Assembly: GCF_000424065.1 (NCBI RefSeq)
Contig: NZ_AUJE01000003.1
Coordinates: forward strand, 1 to 64,000
Source of the DNA: Selenomonas ruminantium subsp. ruminantium ATCC 12561
GTDB lineage: Bacteria > Bacillota > Negativicutes > Selenomonadales > Selenomonadaceae
Direction: 5' to 3'
Length of the DNA: 64,000 bases
Part shown: in pieces, positions 35,503 to 42,603 of the stretch
Position numbering within the stretch: the stretch's first letter is position 1
Layout: every line of letters begins with the position of its first letter
Made by a program: the position numbers and the translations under genes
The notes under the pieces: generated by a model
Databases searched by the model: none
Told to the model about the DNA's origin: nothing
Seen by the model: only the letters and a program-made list of their open reading frames with translations

Positions 35503-36205
35503 GCTCTGCCGCCTCCTTCTTTTTGCTGGACTTGAAGCTGGCATTGCCGGAAAGGTTAGCCATAAGGATTTTCCTCGTGGTCTTGTACTCATTGCCAATC
35601 AGCCCAAGGCGCAGGAGGAAACACCGGAAAGCGTATTTTTCGTTGTCCACCGCCTTAGCCTTGGCGGTGACACGCTTCTGCGTCCGTGCCATCTCGCAGA
35701 GCTTGCCGATAAAATCCTGCGTTGCCTTTGCCTTCTCCGGCTCAATCTCGCCGGTCAGCCAGTTGAAGGTGATGCGATCTTCAGTAGCTGTGTAGGTTAC
35801 TTCTTCGATGCCAAATGCCTTCTTGATAAGATTACCCTTACTCTCCAGCAGATGGTCGAGATTTCCCAAGGCGGCATCCGTGAAGGATTCCCTTGGCAGG
35901 CTGATGGAAAGGCTGTCTGCCACAGGCTCCTGCTCTTCGGTCGGCTGCTTTTCTTTCGGCAAATCCTCATGGGCTTCGCATTCAAAGCCTGCCTTTGCCA
36001 AGGATTCCAAGACCTGCTCAACCATCTCGGTATCCGTGCGGTCGGCAAAAATCAATGTGCCATTCTTCGTAATCTCGAAATCCCCCACCTGGTAGGAAAA
36101 GCTTGGTGCTCCAAGATACTTGATTTCCCAGCTTTCCAATGCCTCGCTGACTACCTTCACCATTTCCTTGCGGCGGTCGCCGCTTACGTTGTACCGTACT
36201 TCCAT
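35489..36205 (-). CDS. Virulence-related family phage protein
   Basis: A 238-residue protein whose N-terminal half (EVRYNVSGDRRKEMVKVV, KYLGAPSFSYQVGDFEI) matches proteins usually labelled virulence-related in clostridial phages and elements, a label without functional proof. The C-terminal half is Lys/Glu-rich and helical. AGGAGGT precedes the ATG. The third 39-bp element lies 33 bases upstream. A DUF4314 gene overlaps its end. Confidence 0.78.
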   Translation of the reverse strand: MEVRYNVSGDRRKEMVKVVSEALESWEIKYLGAPSFSYQVGDFEITKNGTLIFADRTDTEMVEQVLESLAKAGFECEAHEDLPKEKQPTEEQEPVADSLSISLPRESFTDAALGNLDHLLESKGNLIKKAFGIEEVTYTATEDRITFNWLTGEIEPEKAKATQDFIGKLCEMARTQKRVTAKAKAVDNEKYAFRCFLLRLGLIGNEYKTTRKILMANLSGNASFKSSKKKEAAEHEES

Positions 36206-36239
36206 TTTCGTGACCTCCTTTGTGTCAACCTTATCTTTT

Positions 36240-36278
36240 GGTAGTCACATATTCCCTCTAAGCACTGGAAATAGCAAG
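36240..36278 (-). promoter_or_regulatory. 39-bp conserved element, copy 3
   Basis: Minus strand: CTTGCTATTTCCAGTG, then CTTAGAGGGAATATGTGACT. Its 3' end is the most divergent of the three copies. TTGTATACAA lies 16 bases upstream. Confidence 0.8.
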
Positions 36279-36301
36279 CGATTTGTGTTGTATACAATTT
36301 A

Positions 36302-36853
36302 TCAGTTCAAAGTCGCCTGCTCAAAATCCGTGATACCCCTAGCGATAGCACGGGCAAACTCGTCCTGCTTGGTACGGAGCAGAACCTCATCCTCGGCATT
36401 GTCGATAAAAGCCGTTTCCACCAGCACCGATACGGCATCCGTATTAGATAGTACATATAGACCGTTTTTGCCCGGTACTGCACCCTTTACGCCACGATCT
36501 GCCGTGCCAAGCGCCCCAATAATCTGGCGCTGAATGCACTCGGCCAGCTGTTTGCCATATTTGCTGGTATGGTAATGCCAAGTCTCCGTACCATTGACTA
36601 CACCGTTAAAGGCATTGCAGTGGATTGATACAAACACATCTGCATCAATGTTGTTCGATGCACAGACAACCTCATACAAGCTATCCGACTGCAAATTGCC
36701 GGATACAGAAACGCCGGCCTTGGTGAGATGCTTCTCTACAAGGTCGGCGATATTTTTGGCCACATCACATTCTCTAAGTCCAGTGCCGCTGTTGACAGCA
36801 CCGGGGTCAGGGCATCCACAAGGCGCATGGCCGGCATTTAAGAATACACGCAT
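36302..36853 (-). CDS. N-acetylmuramoyl-L-alanine amidase (endolysin)
   Basis: A 183-residue amidase_3-type peptidoglycan hydrolase. Zinc-binding sites appear as FLNAGHAPCGCPDPG, ECDVAKNIAD and SIHCNAFNGVVNGTETWHY, followed by the catalytic glutamate in VSVLVETAFIDNAEDE. No signal peptide or cell-wall-binding domain is present, so a holin is needed for export. It lies 21 kb from the holin, in the packaging region, which is unusual. Confidence 0.92.
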   Translation of the reverse strand: MRVFLNAGHAPCGCPDPGAVNSGTGLRECDVAKNIADLVEKHLTKAGVSVSGNLQSDSLYEVVCASNNIDADVFVSIHCNAFNGVVNGTETWHYHTSKYGKQLAECIQRQIIGALGTADRGVKGAVPGKNGLYVLSNTDAVSVLVETAFIDNAEDEVLLRTKQDEFARAIARGITDFEQATLN

Positions 36854-36856
36854 AAG

Positions 36857-38119
36857 TCAGTCCTCCTTCGGTTTGGGAACATCGACATAGGGAATCTTTG
36901 CCCCATCCCGTTCCACATATACATCTGCAAAATTTCCATCATGGGCAGCGGCATAACGCTGCACCGCAACATCTACGAACTTCGGCTCCAGCTCCACGCC
37001 ATAGCAGATACGCCCTAACTGGTCGCAGGCGATAAGCGTTGACGCTGAGCCAAGAAAACCGTCCAGCACAAGACCATTGGTTTGGGTACATTGCTTGATG
37101 AGGTAGGCAACCAGCGGCACCGGCTTGCTGGACGGATGACCGCAGCCATCTTCCTTCGAGTTCTTGATGCGGTCGAATTCAAACACCGTGGTCTGCTTCT
37201 GATCGCCATACCATGTATGCTTGCCATCCTTGCGCCAGCCCCAGATAATTGGTTCATGGATGTACTTCCAATCGGTGCGCGTAAGCACCAGCCGGTTCTT
37301 CTTCCAGACCAGTCCTGCCCCAACTTTAAAGCCCGCATCCTCATAAGCGTCATGGAAAATGCGGGCTTTTGCCGTAGCGTAGAAAACATATATCGAAGCA
37401 TCCTTCACCATGGCTTCATGGAAACAACCGAAGGCTTTGGTCAGGAATTGGTATGCCTCTTTGTCGGAGAGGTCATCGTTTTTGATTTTGCCGGAGGTGC
37501 TCTCTAGATTGACCATATACGGTGGGTCGGTGCATACCAGATTTACTTGCTCATCACCGAGCAGCCGCCGATAGGTTTCCGGCAAGGTAGAATCACCGCA
37601 GATAACCCGGTGCTTGCCCAAGTGCCACACATCTCCTGCCTTGGAAATACACGGCTTTTCCAGTTCCTCATCCACATCAAAATCGTCCTCTTTAGCATCG
37701 CCATCTTCATCCGCAAAGAGGTCAGCCAGTTCCTTTTCGTCGAAGCCTGTCAGCCCAAGGTCAAAATCCATGCCCTGCAGGGCTTCAATCTCGACACGGA
37801 GCATATCTTCATCCCAGTCAGCGTCCATGGCATAGCGGTTGTCGGCAAGGATATAGGCTTTTTTCTGTGCCTCGGTGAGATAGTCCACAAACACACATGG
37901 CACTTCAGCAATATGCTCTTCCTTGGCTGCCATCAGTCTGCCATGTCCAGCTATGACATTGAAATCCCTGTCGATAATGACAGGATTCACAAAACCGAAC
38001 TCCCGTAGCGATGAGCGCAGCTTGGTTATCTGCTCCGGCGAATGCGTCCGAGCGTTATTCACATAAGGCACCAGCTTGTCGATGGGGACAAGCTGCATAT
38101 CTGTAGTTGTTTTTCCCAA
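36857..38119 (-). CDS. ParB-like nuclease fused to DNA methyltransferase
   Basis: About 420 residues. The N-terminal ParB-type domain (LVPIDKLVPYVNNARTHS and VIAGHGRLMAAKEEH) is followed by an N4/N6 methyltransferase with DPPYMVNLES and, at the C-terminus, FLGSASTLIACDQLGR. The likely start is a TTG at 38119, six bases after GGAGGTG; a downstream ATG at 38098 is an alternative. Such phage proteins are thought to protect DNA from restriction. It lies next to the packaging genes. Confidence 0.88.
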   Translation of the reverse strand: MGKTTTDMQLVPIDKLVPYVNNARTHSPEQITKLRSSLREFGFVNPVIIDRDFNVIAGHGRLMAAKEEHIAEVPCVFVDYLTEAQKKAYILADNRYAMDADWDEDMLRVEIEALQGMDFDLGLTGFDEKELADLFADEDGDAKEDDFDVDEELEKPCISKAGDVWHLGKHRVICGDSTLPETYRRLLGDEQVNLVCTDPPYMVNLESTSGKIKNDDLSDKEAYQFLTKAFGCFHEAMVKDASIYVFYATAKARIFHDAYEDAGFKVGAGLVWKKNRLVLTRTDWKYIHEPIIWGWRKDGKHTWYGDQKQTTVFEFDRIKNSKEDGCGHPSSKPVPLVAYLIKQCTQTNGLVLDGFLGSASTLIACDQLGRICYGVELEPKFVDVAVQRYAAAHDGNFADVYVERDGAKIPYVDVPKPKED

Positions 38120-38245
38120 GTAATACACCTCCCAAAATTTTATCCAAGCCAAGCAGGAAAACACACCTGCGCCGCAGAAAACTATCCGCAGATAGTTTTC
38201 CATAAGAACGACAAAAGCGAGAGCCGCCAATGGTTCTCGCTTTCT

Positions 38246-38779
38246 TTATCCTTTTCGTGAACGGAGCAGCCGTTCCATCACATCATCCTGCGGATTGGCT
38301 CCGCTGTAACCCTCCGAGCAGTTTTCCTTCACAACCTGGTAAATCTGATACCACAGCTGGTTGGCCTGCTTCATGTACTGCAAGCTGATGTTCACATAAG
38401 GAGATACGATAGCCGCCCCAGTCGTTGGATGCTTGGCAAGGAATCCGTAATTTGAAATTGCATCCTGACATTGAATCCAACGAGACACGGTCATAGCGTA
38501 GTGCTCAATAAGCTCCGGGCTGACCAGTTCGGCACAGCCCTTTTCATTCAGCCAGTTCCATGTCTTTTCGTAAATCTCCACAGCGTAATTTTCCTGCCTG
38601 TTCTTCTGGGGCGCTTTGAGGTACTCCTTGGGAGCGGGCATTTCCATGCCCTTAAGATTAGCCGTTGGCAGCACCGTCACCTTGGCGGTCTTGCCTTCGT
38701 TGATTTTATCGGCGAGGGCTTTCTTCTTACGCCCAGCACCTGCTCTGGCACCGCCGCGATTTGTTCCGTCTTTGGCCAT
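38246..38779 (-). CDS. Terminase small subunit (P27 family)
   Basis: About 177 residues. The gly-rich N-terminus RGGARAGAGRKKKALADK and the P27-type middle (YEKTWNWLNEKGC, LIEHYAMTVSRWIQCQDAI) identify it. It recognises the cos site for DNA packaging. The ATG at 38779 sits eight bases after GGGAG. Confidence 0.9.
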   Translation of the reverse strand: MAKDGTNRGGARAGAGRKKKALADKINEGKTAKVTVLPTANLKGMEMPAPKEYLKAPQKNRQENYAVEIYEKTWNWLNEKGCAELVSPELIEHYAMTVSRWIQCQDAISNYGFLAKHPTTGAAIVSPYVNISLQYMKQANQLWYQIYQVVKENCSEGYSGANPQDDVMERLLRSRKG

Positions 38780-38785
38780 TCTCAT

Positions 38786-39040
38786 CTCTCCCTTCCCTCG
38801 TTTGATTTCTTGATTTTTTCAAACGTTTTTCAAACAAAATCGGCGTTTTTCAAAGGACTATGCGACCTTTCGACATTGCCGTGAACCCCGTACAATCGGC
38901 AGTCAGCGGACTTTGCCACCGCCCTGCCCTATTCCCCTGTTTGAAAAATGATTTTTTCGCGTGTGCCCCCACGCCGGACGGGGCTTCGCGGGCTTTTTAA
39001 GATTTCGACCGCCCCTGTCCCTATCCTTACAACAATTTGC
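38786..39040. other. Gene-free region, probable cos site
   Basis: About 255 bp between the TerS and toxin-antitoxin genes has no plausible coding frame. Its centre (about 38955-39010) is GC-rich with GGACGGGGCTTCGCGGGC and CGTGTGCCCCCACGCC. HNH and TerS genes flank it, as in cos-type HK97 phages, so it is the best candidate for the packaging site. Confidence 0.5.
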
Positions 39041-39069
39041 TTTACATCGTAAACCGAATGGATTATAAT
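39041..39069 (+). promoter_or_regulatory. Promoter and operator of the toxin-antitoxin unit
   Basis: TTTACA at 39041-39046, 17 bases, TATAAT at 39064-39069. The -35 box overlaps the inverted repeat TTTAC-ATC-GTAAA, a likely binding site for the antitoxin itself. Confidence 0.78.
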
Positions 39070-39091
39070 CAAAGCAAAGGTGGTGTTAATC

Positions 39092-39364
39092 ATGGCAACT
39101 GTACCAACTCAAATAAGAATTGACCGTGACATCAAAGAGCAAGCCGGTGCGCTGTTCGCAGGGCTTGGCTTAGATATGTCCGGCGCCGTGAATATGTTTC
39201 TGCATCAGTGCGTCCTTCGCGGTGGCATTCCTTTTTCCATTGAGATGCCACACTACAAGCAAAGCACTCTGGCAGCAATGGAAGATGCTCGGCGCATTTC
39301 TCGCGACCCCAATGTTCCCAGCTATGACAGCATGGATGACTTAAAGAGGGCACTAGAAGAATGA
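39092..39364 (+). CDS. RelB/DinJ-family antitoxin
   Basis: A 90-residue antitoxin. The N-terminal ribbon-helix-helix (VPTQIRIDRDIKEQAGALFA, LGLDMSGAVNMFLHQ) matches RelB/DinJ, which bind DNA as dimers and neutralise the toxin. The C-terminus, RISRDPNVPSYDSMDDLKR, is the toxin-binding tail. The stop overlaps the toxin start by four bases. It is a plus-strand cargo unit between TerS and HNH. Confidence 0.92.
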   Translation: MATVPTQIRIDRDIKEQAGALFAGLGLDMSGAVNMFLHQCVLRGGIPFSIEMPHYKQSTLAAMEDARRISRDPNVPSYDSMDDLKRALEE

Positions 39365-39642
39365 CCTATCATGTAAAATTTACCAATGCCTACAAGAAAA
39401 GTTACAAACGAGCCAAGAAACGTGGCTTGAATCTTCAGCTGCTTGATGATGTTGTCGAGGAACTGCGGCAGGGGCACAAACTGGATGCCAAATACCGTGA
39501 CCACGAACTTCATGGCAATTGGGCTGGATTCCGTGAGTGCCACATTCAGCCAGACTGGCTTCTGATTTACCTCATCGAAGACGATGTCCTCACCCTAACC
39601 TTGGCTGAAACAGGAACCCATGCAGAATTGCTCAATCTATAA
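39361..39642 (+). CDS. YafQ-family mRNA interferase toxin
   Basis: A 93-residue RelE-superfamily toxin of the YafQ branch. The helix SYKRAKKRGLNLQLLDDVV, the GHKLDAKYRDHELHGNWAG block with conserved basic residues, the catalytic-type H in RECHIQPDWLLIY, and the terminal EAGTH-like TLAETGTHAEL are typical. It cleaves mRNA on the ribosome. It is paired with the preceding antitoxin. Confidence 0.92.
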   Translation: MTYHVKFTNAYKKSYKRAKKRGLNLQLLDDVVEELRQGHKLDAKYRDHELHGNWAGFRECHIQPDWLLIYLIEDDVLTLTLAETGTHAELLNL

Positions 39643-39666
39643 GCTGTCCATTAGGACGGCTTTTTT
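39641..39666 (+). terminator. Terminator of the toxin-antitoxin unit
   Basis: AAGCTGTCC, ATTA, GGACGGCTT with one wobble, followed by TTTT. It overlaps the end of the HNH gene on the other strand. Confidence 0.85.
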
Positions 39667-40004
39667 CTTTGGTGAACCTTCTCATGACAGCTGATGCACA
39701 GGCTTTGCAGGTTGCTCTCGTCATGAGTGCCGCCATCTGCCAGCGGTTTGATGTGATGCACCAGCTTGGCCGCAGTGAATTTGCCCTGACTCTGACACTG
39801 TTCACAGAGCGGATGGCTGCTGATGTAGCGGTTTCGAACCTTACGCCAGTTCTCATCGTACCGCTTGTGGTGGTCGTAGCCACGGGCGAAGTGCTCGTAG
39901 TGCCGTTCCATCATCTTGCGATGGTCTTCGCAGTAACCGCTTTTGTGGTCTGTCAGCTTTGGGCAGCCACCATACCGACAGGGTCGCTTTGGTTTTCTTG
40001 GCAC
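39651..40004 (-). CDS. Phage HNH endonuclease
   Basis: A 117-residue HNH nuclease that typically cooperates with terminase at cos. CRYGGCPKLTDHKSGYCEDH and CEQCQSQGKFTAAKLVHHIK (the HH of HNH), then GGTHDESNLQSLCISCHEK complete the motif. The start is a GTG at 40004, seven bases after GAGGTG. Confidence 0.92.
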   Translation of the reverse strand: MPRKPKRPCRYGGCPKLTDHKSGYCEDHRKMMERHYEHFARGYDHHKRYDENWRKVRNRYISSHPLCEQCQSQGKFTAAKLVHHIKPLADGGTHDESNLQSLCISCHEKVHQRKKPS

Positions 40005-40035
40005 TCTGGTTCACCTCGATTCCGGGCACTAAAAA

Positions 40036-40065
40036 ACCTCCTCAGGGATTGCTCCCTTTGGAGGT
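40036..40065 (-). terminator. Terminator after the DUF1492 gene
   Basis: Nested stems ACCTCC/GGAGGT and AGGGA/TCCCT around a TTGC loop. On the minus strand TTTTTT follows immediately. It separates the early transcript from the HNH/TerS genes. Confidence 0.85.
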
Positions 40066-40115
40066 CTTCATCTTTTTATTTCATGTTACCATTTTAGCAC
40101 TTTGAGGTAGGAATT

Positions 40116-40553
40116 CTAGTGAATTTTTGTGCACTCTTTATTTTTTCCCAAGATTTTTTCTACAGCGGCGAGTCCCTTAGAATGCAGGATGTGTACCCAG
40201 CGGGAGCCGTAATGCATCTCTGCCGCAATCTCCTCCCAAGACTTGAAGCTGAGATACCGGAGTTCCAACAGCATCAGGCAGTTAGTGTCCTGCACCTTGC
40301 TGAGTGTCTTCATGACACCTCGCTTCAAATCTACCAGATGGTCAATGTCATCGTTGATTTCGTTCTCCAAGGCAATGATGTTATCGATGGTGTCTGCCAT
40401 CCGCTGAACATTCCGTGTGCCGCTGACAGGCTCCGTTCCCAAGGTTGATGTGGCTTTGGTAGCCATGTCTTTCAGTGATGCCAGCTGATTCAGTTTGCTG
40501 TTTATCCGCTGGTCAGCCCAGTATGCCTGCTTCAGATATTCCTTTGCTGTCAT
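40116..40553 (-). CDS. DUF1492 protein (ArpU-like late regulator)
   Basis: A 145-residue protein. The N-terminus TAKEYLKQAYWADQRINSKL and the helix-turn-helix FKSWEEIAAEMHYGSRWVHILHSKGL match DUF1492, a family with sigma-70 region 4-like DNA-binding helices. It is the last gene of the early operon before a terminator; in related phages such proteins control late genes. Overlaps the helicase stop by four bases. Confidence 0.82.
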   Translation of the reverse strand: MTAKEYLKQAYWADQRINSKLNQLASLKDMATKATSTLGTEPVSGTRNVQRMADTIDNIIALENEINDDIDHLVDLKRGVMKTLSKVQDTNCLMLLELRYLSFKSWEEIAAEMHYGSRWVHILHSKGLAAVEKILGKNKECTKIH

Positions 40554-41902
40554 TTCTGATTCCCTCCCAGGTTAGCTTTTACTGCATCAATCAAGGCGGT
40601 CTGCGTCTTGTCCTTCCGCTCCAAAGCCTTCATGACATCTTCATCAATCGTGCCCTCGGTGATGATGTGGATGATGCTGACGGTGTCTTTCTGCCCTTGA
40701 CGATAGAGCCGGGCATTGGTCTGCTGATAGAGTTCCAAACTCCATGTCAAACTGAACCAAATGAGAATAGAGCCGCCTTTCTGCAGGTTCAGTCCGTGAC
40801 CTGCTGATGCTGGATGGATAAGTGCCACAGGAATCTTTCCTACGTTCCAGTCGGCAATGTCCTGACTGGTCTTTATCTCCCTGACCTTCAGTCTCTCCTT
40901 AATGCGCTCGGCTTCATGCTTGAACCAATATGCCACCAGCACCGGTCTGCCGTTGGCACTTTCCACCAAGTCCTCCAAGACATCCAGTTTTTGGGCATGG
41001 ATGACATGAGCCGTGCCATCGCCATCATAGACAGCACCGCCAGCCATCTGCAGGAGCTTATTGGACAGAGCCGCTGCACTTACGGCATCAATCTCGGTGT
41101 CGCCCACGGACACCACCAAGTCCTTTTTAAGACTGTCGTAGGCGCGGCGCTCCTTTGCCGTCATGGCTACAGTCTTGGTGCTCACCACCAGCGGTGGCAG
41201 CTTGAGATAATCTGCCGACTTCATGGAGATGGTCACATCGCTTATCCGCCGATAGATTTCTTCCTCTGCCCCAGCCTTGGGCTTGTAAGAAAAGACTATC
41301 TGCTGATTGCGCCTGTCCGGAAGGAAAAACTCATCGCGGTAGTGACCGATGAACCTGCCCAGCCGCTTGCCCATGTCCAGCAGGCGGAACTCAGCCCACA
41401 AGTCCATAAGTCCATTAGAACTTGGTGTCCCCGTCAACCCCACAATTCTTTTCACCAGAGGACGTACCCGCATAAGAGCCTTGAACCTCCTGGCCTGTCT
41501 AGACTTGAAGGAACTCAGCTCGTCAATGACCACCATGTCAAAGTCAAAGGTGTTGTGGCTCACCAGCCAGTCCACATTTTCTCTGTTGATGATGGTGACC
41601 TCGGCTCTCTGCTGAAGGGCAGCTATCCGCTTGGCGGTACTGCCCACAGCCACGGCATAGGTCAGATTGGAAAGGTGACTCCACTTCTGTATCTCTGCAG
41701 GCCATGTGTCCCGTGCTACACGGAGAGGGGCAATAATCAGCACCCTGCTGACCTCAAAACTATCATGCAAGAGTTCTTCAATCGCGGTCAGGGTGATTAC
41801 CGTCTTGCCAAGACCGCAGTCAAGAAAAATGGCTGCGACCGGATTCTTCACAATGAAGTCAGTGGCAAAGTCCTGATACTGATGCGGTGAATAGTCCATC
41901 AT
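40550..41902 (-). CDS. SNF2-type DEAD/DEAH helicase
   Basis: About 450 residues. Motifs: DCGLGKTVITL (Walker A), VIDELSSFKSRQARR (Walker B-like), LTGTPSSNGLMDLWAEF (motif III), and the arginine-finger region NARLYRQGQKD (VI). SNF2-like phage helicases of this kind usually sit with VRR-NUC and primase genes. The ATG at 41902 overlaps the previous stop (ATGA) and follows GGAG. Confidence 0.92.
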   Translation of the reverse strand: MMDYSPHQYQDFATDFIVKNPVAAIFLDCGLGKTVITLTAIEELLHDSFEVSRVLIIAPLRVARDTWPAEIQKWSHLSNLTYAVAVGSTAKRIAALQQRAEVTIINRENVDWLVSHNTFDFDMVVIDELSSFKSRQARRFKALMRVRPLVKRIVGLTGTPSSNGLMDLWAEFRLLDMGKRLGRFIGHYRDEFFLPDRRNQQIVFSYKPKAGAEEEIYRRISDVTISMKSADYLKLPPLVVSTKTVAMTAKERRAYDSLKKDLVVSVGDTEIDAVSAAALSNKLLQMAGGAVYDGDGTAHVIHAQKLDVLEDLVESANGRPVLVAYWFKHEAERIKERLKVREIKTSQDIADWNVGKIPVALIHPASAGHGLNLQKGGSILIWFSLTWSLELYQQTNARLYRQGQKDTVSIIHIITEGTIDEDVMKALERKDKTQTALIDAVKANLGGNQK

Positions 41903-42162
41903 GCCATCTCCTTCTTGTAAAGCGGCCAGCCGATGCCGTTCACCGTCTTGATGCTGCCCCAATAGACACCTTCCCTGGCAACCTTCAGTTTTACCAGCAC
42001 ATAACGGGGATAAACCTTCAACACCGTGCCAATGGCAGGAATAGCAGAACTGCTGCTCCTGCCCAGTCTGATTGCGCTATCGCAGGCTCCGTAGCTGTTG
42101 AAATCAATCTTGTCACCGGGCTTAATGCCAGCCATCATTTTGTCTACATGGCTAAGTTCCAT
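41899..42162 (-). CDS. Small replication-module protein
   Basis: About 87 residues from the ATG at 42162, eight bases after GGAGAG. Contains a small beta-barrel-like part (AIPAIGTVLKVYPRYVLVKL). No family recognised. The packed position between VRR-NUC and helicase genes suggests a role in phage DNA replication or its regulation. Confidence 0.68.
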   Translation of the reverse strand: MELSHVDKMMAGIKPGDKIDFNSYGACDSAIRLGRSSSSAIPAIGTVLKVYPRYVLVKLKVAREGVYWGSIKTVNGIGWPLYKKEMA

Positions 42163-42167
42163 TTTGC

Positions 42168-42446
42168 TCACTCTCCAATCGCATCCAGCACAGAGCCAAT
42201 CTGCTCTACGCCATCAATTACAAATACCTTAAAACCCATTTTTCTCATCTGCTGTATACGGCGTACCTGTATCGGTCTGGGCTTTTTCCCAGGCGCCTTG
42301 AGTTCCACAAAGCCCATCTTGCCATCAGGCAGCATCACGATGCGGTCAGGAACTCCAATGCAACCTGGGCTGACAAACTTCAATGCCACACCTCTGCGCC
42401 GTACCGTTTCCACCACGAGTTTGCGTTCGATATCTCTTTCACGCAT
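42168..42446 (-). CDS. VRR-NUC domain nuclease
   Basis: A 92-residue stand-alone VRR-NUC enzyme. GVPDRIVMLPDGKMGFVELK has the PD-(D/E)XK-type catalytic D...ExK, and KPRPIQVRRIQQMRKMG follows as usual. Such phage nucleases act on branched or replication intermediates. Confidence 0.92.
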   Translation of the reverse strand: MRERDIERKLVVETVRRRGVALKFVSPGCIGVPDRIVMLPDGKMGFVELKAPGKKPRPIQVRRIQQMRKMGFKVFVIDGVEQIGSVLDAIGE

Positions 42447-42489
42447 AATGTCCTCCCATCCGCGTCATTAAGCCATTTTTAGCTCCAAT

Positions 42490-42592
42490 GAGCAGGTCGG
42501 AGCAAGTCATTACATAAACCTCTCTATATAGGATTTTTAGGTAAAAAACAGCCCTAAAGGGGGTTTTATATAAGACCTGCTCCGACCTGCTC
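42490..42592. repeat. Inverted iteron repeat beside the primase, candidate replication origin
   Basis: Two 19-bp arms at 42490-42508 and 42574-42592 match in inverted orientation with one mismatch. Each arm is itself two 9-bp units of GAGCAGGTC type with one base between. The 65-base centre contains CCCTAAAGGG and AT-rich TATATAGGATT. It occupies the gap between the primase and VRR-NUC genes. Confidence 0.7.
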
Positions 42593-42603
42593 ACTCAGAT
42601 ATT

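Noticed and set aside
40814-41890. A 358-codon open frame antisense to the SNF2-type helicase
   Set aside because: It lies wholly opposite a gene with clear helicase motifs, has no ribosome site and no recognisable domain; long antisense frames are common at this base composition.
42490-42592. The 19-bp inverted repeat as a simple transcription terminator
   Set aside because: The loop is 65 bases and there is no T-tract after the arms; the arms are also internally repeated, which terminators do not need.
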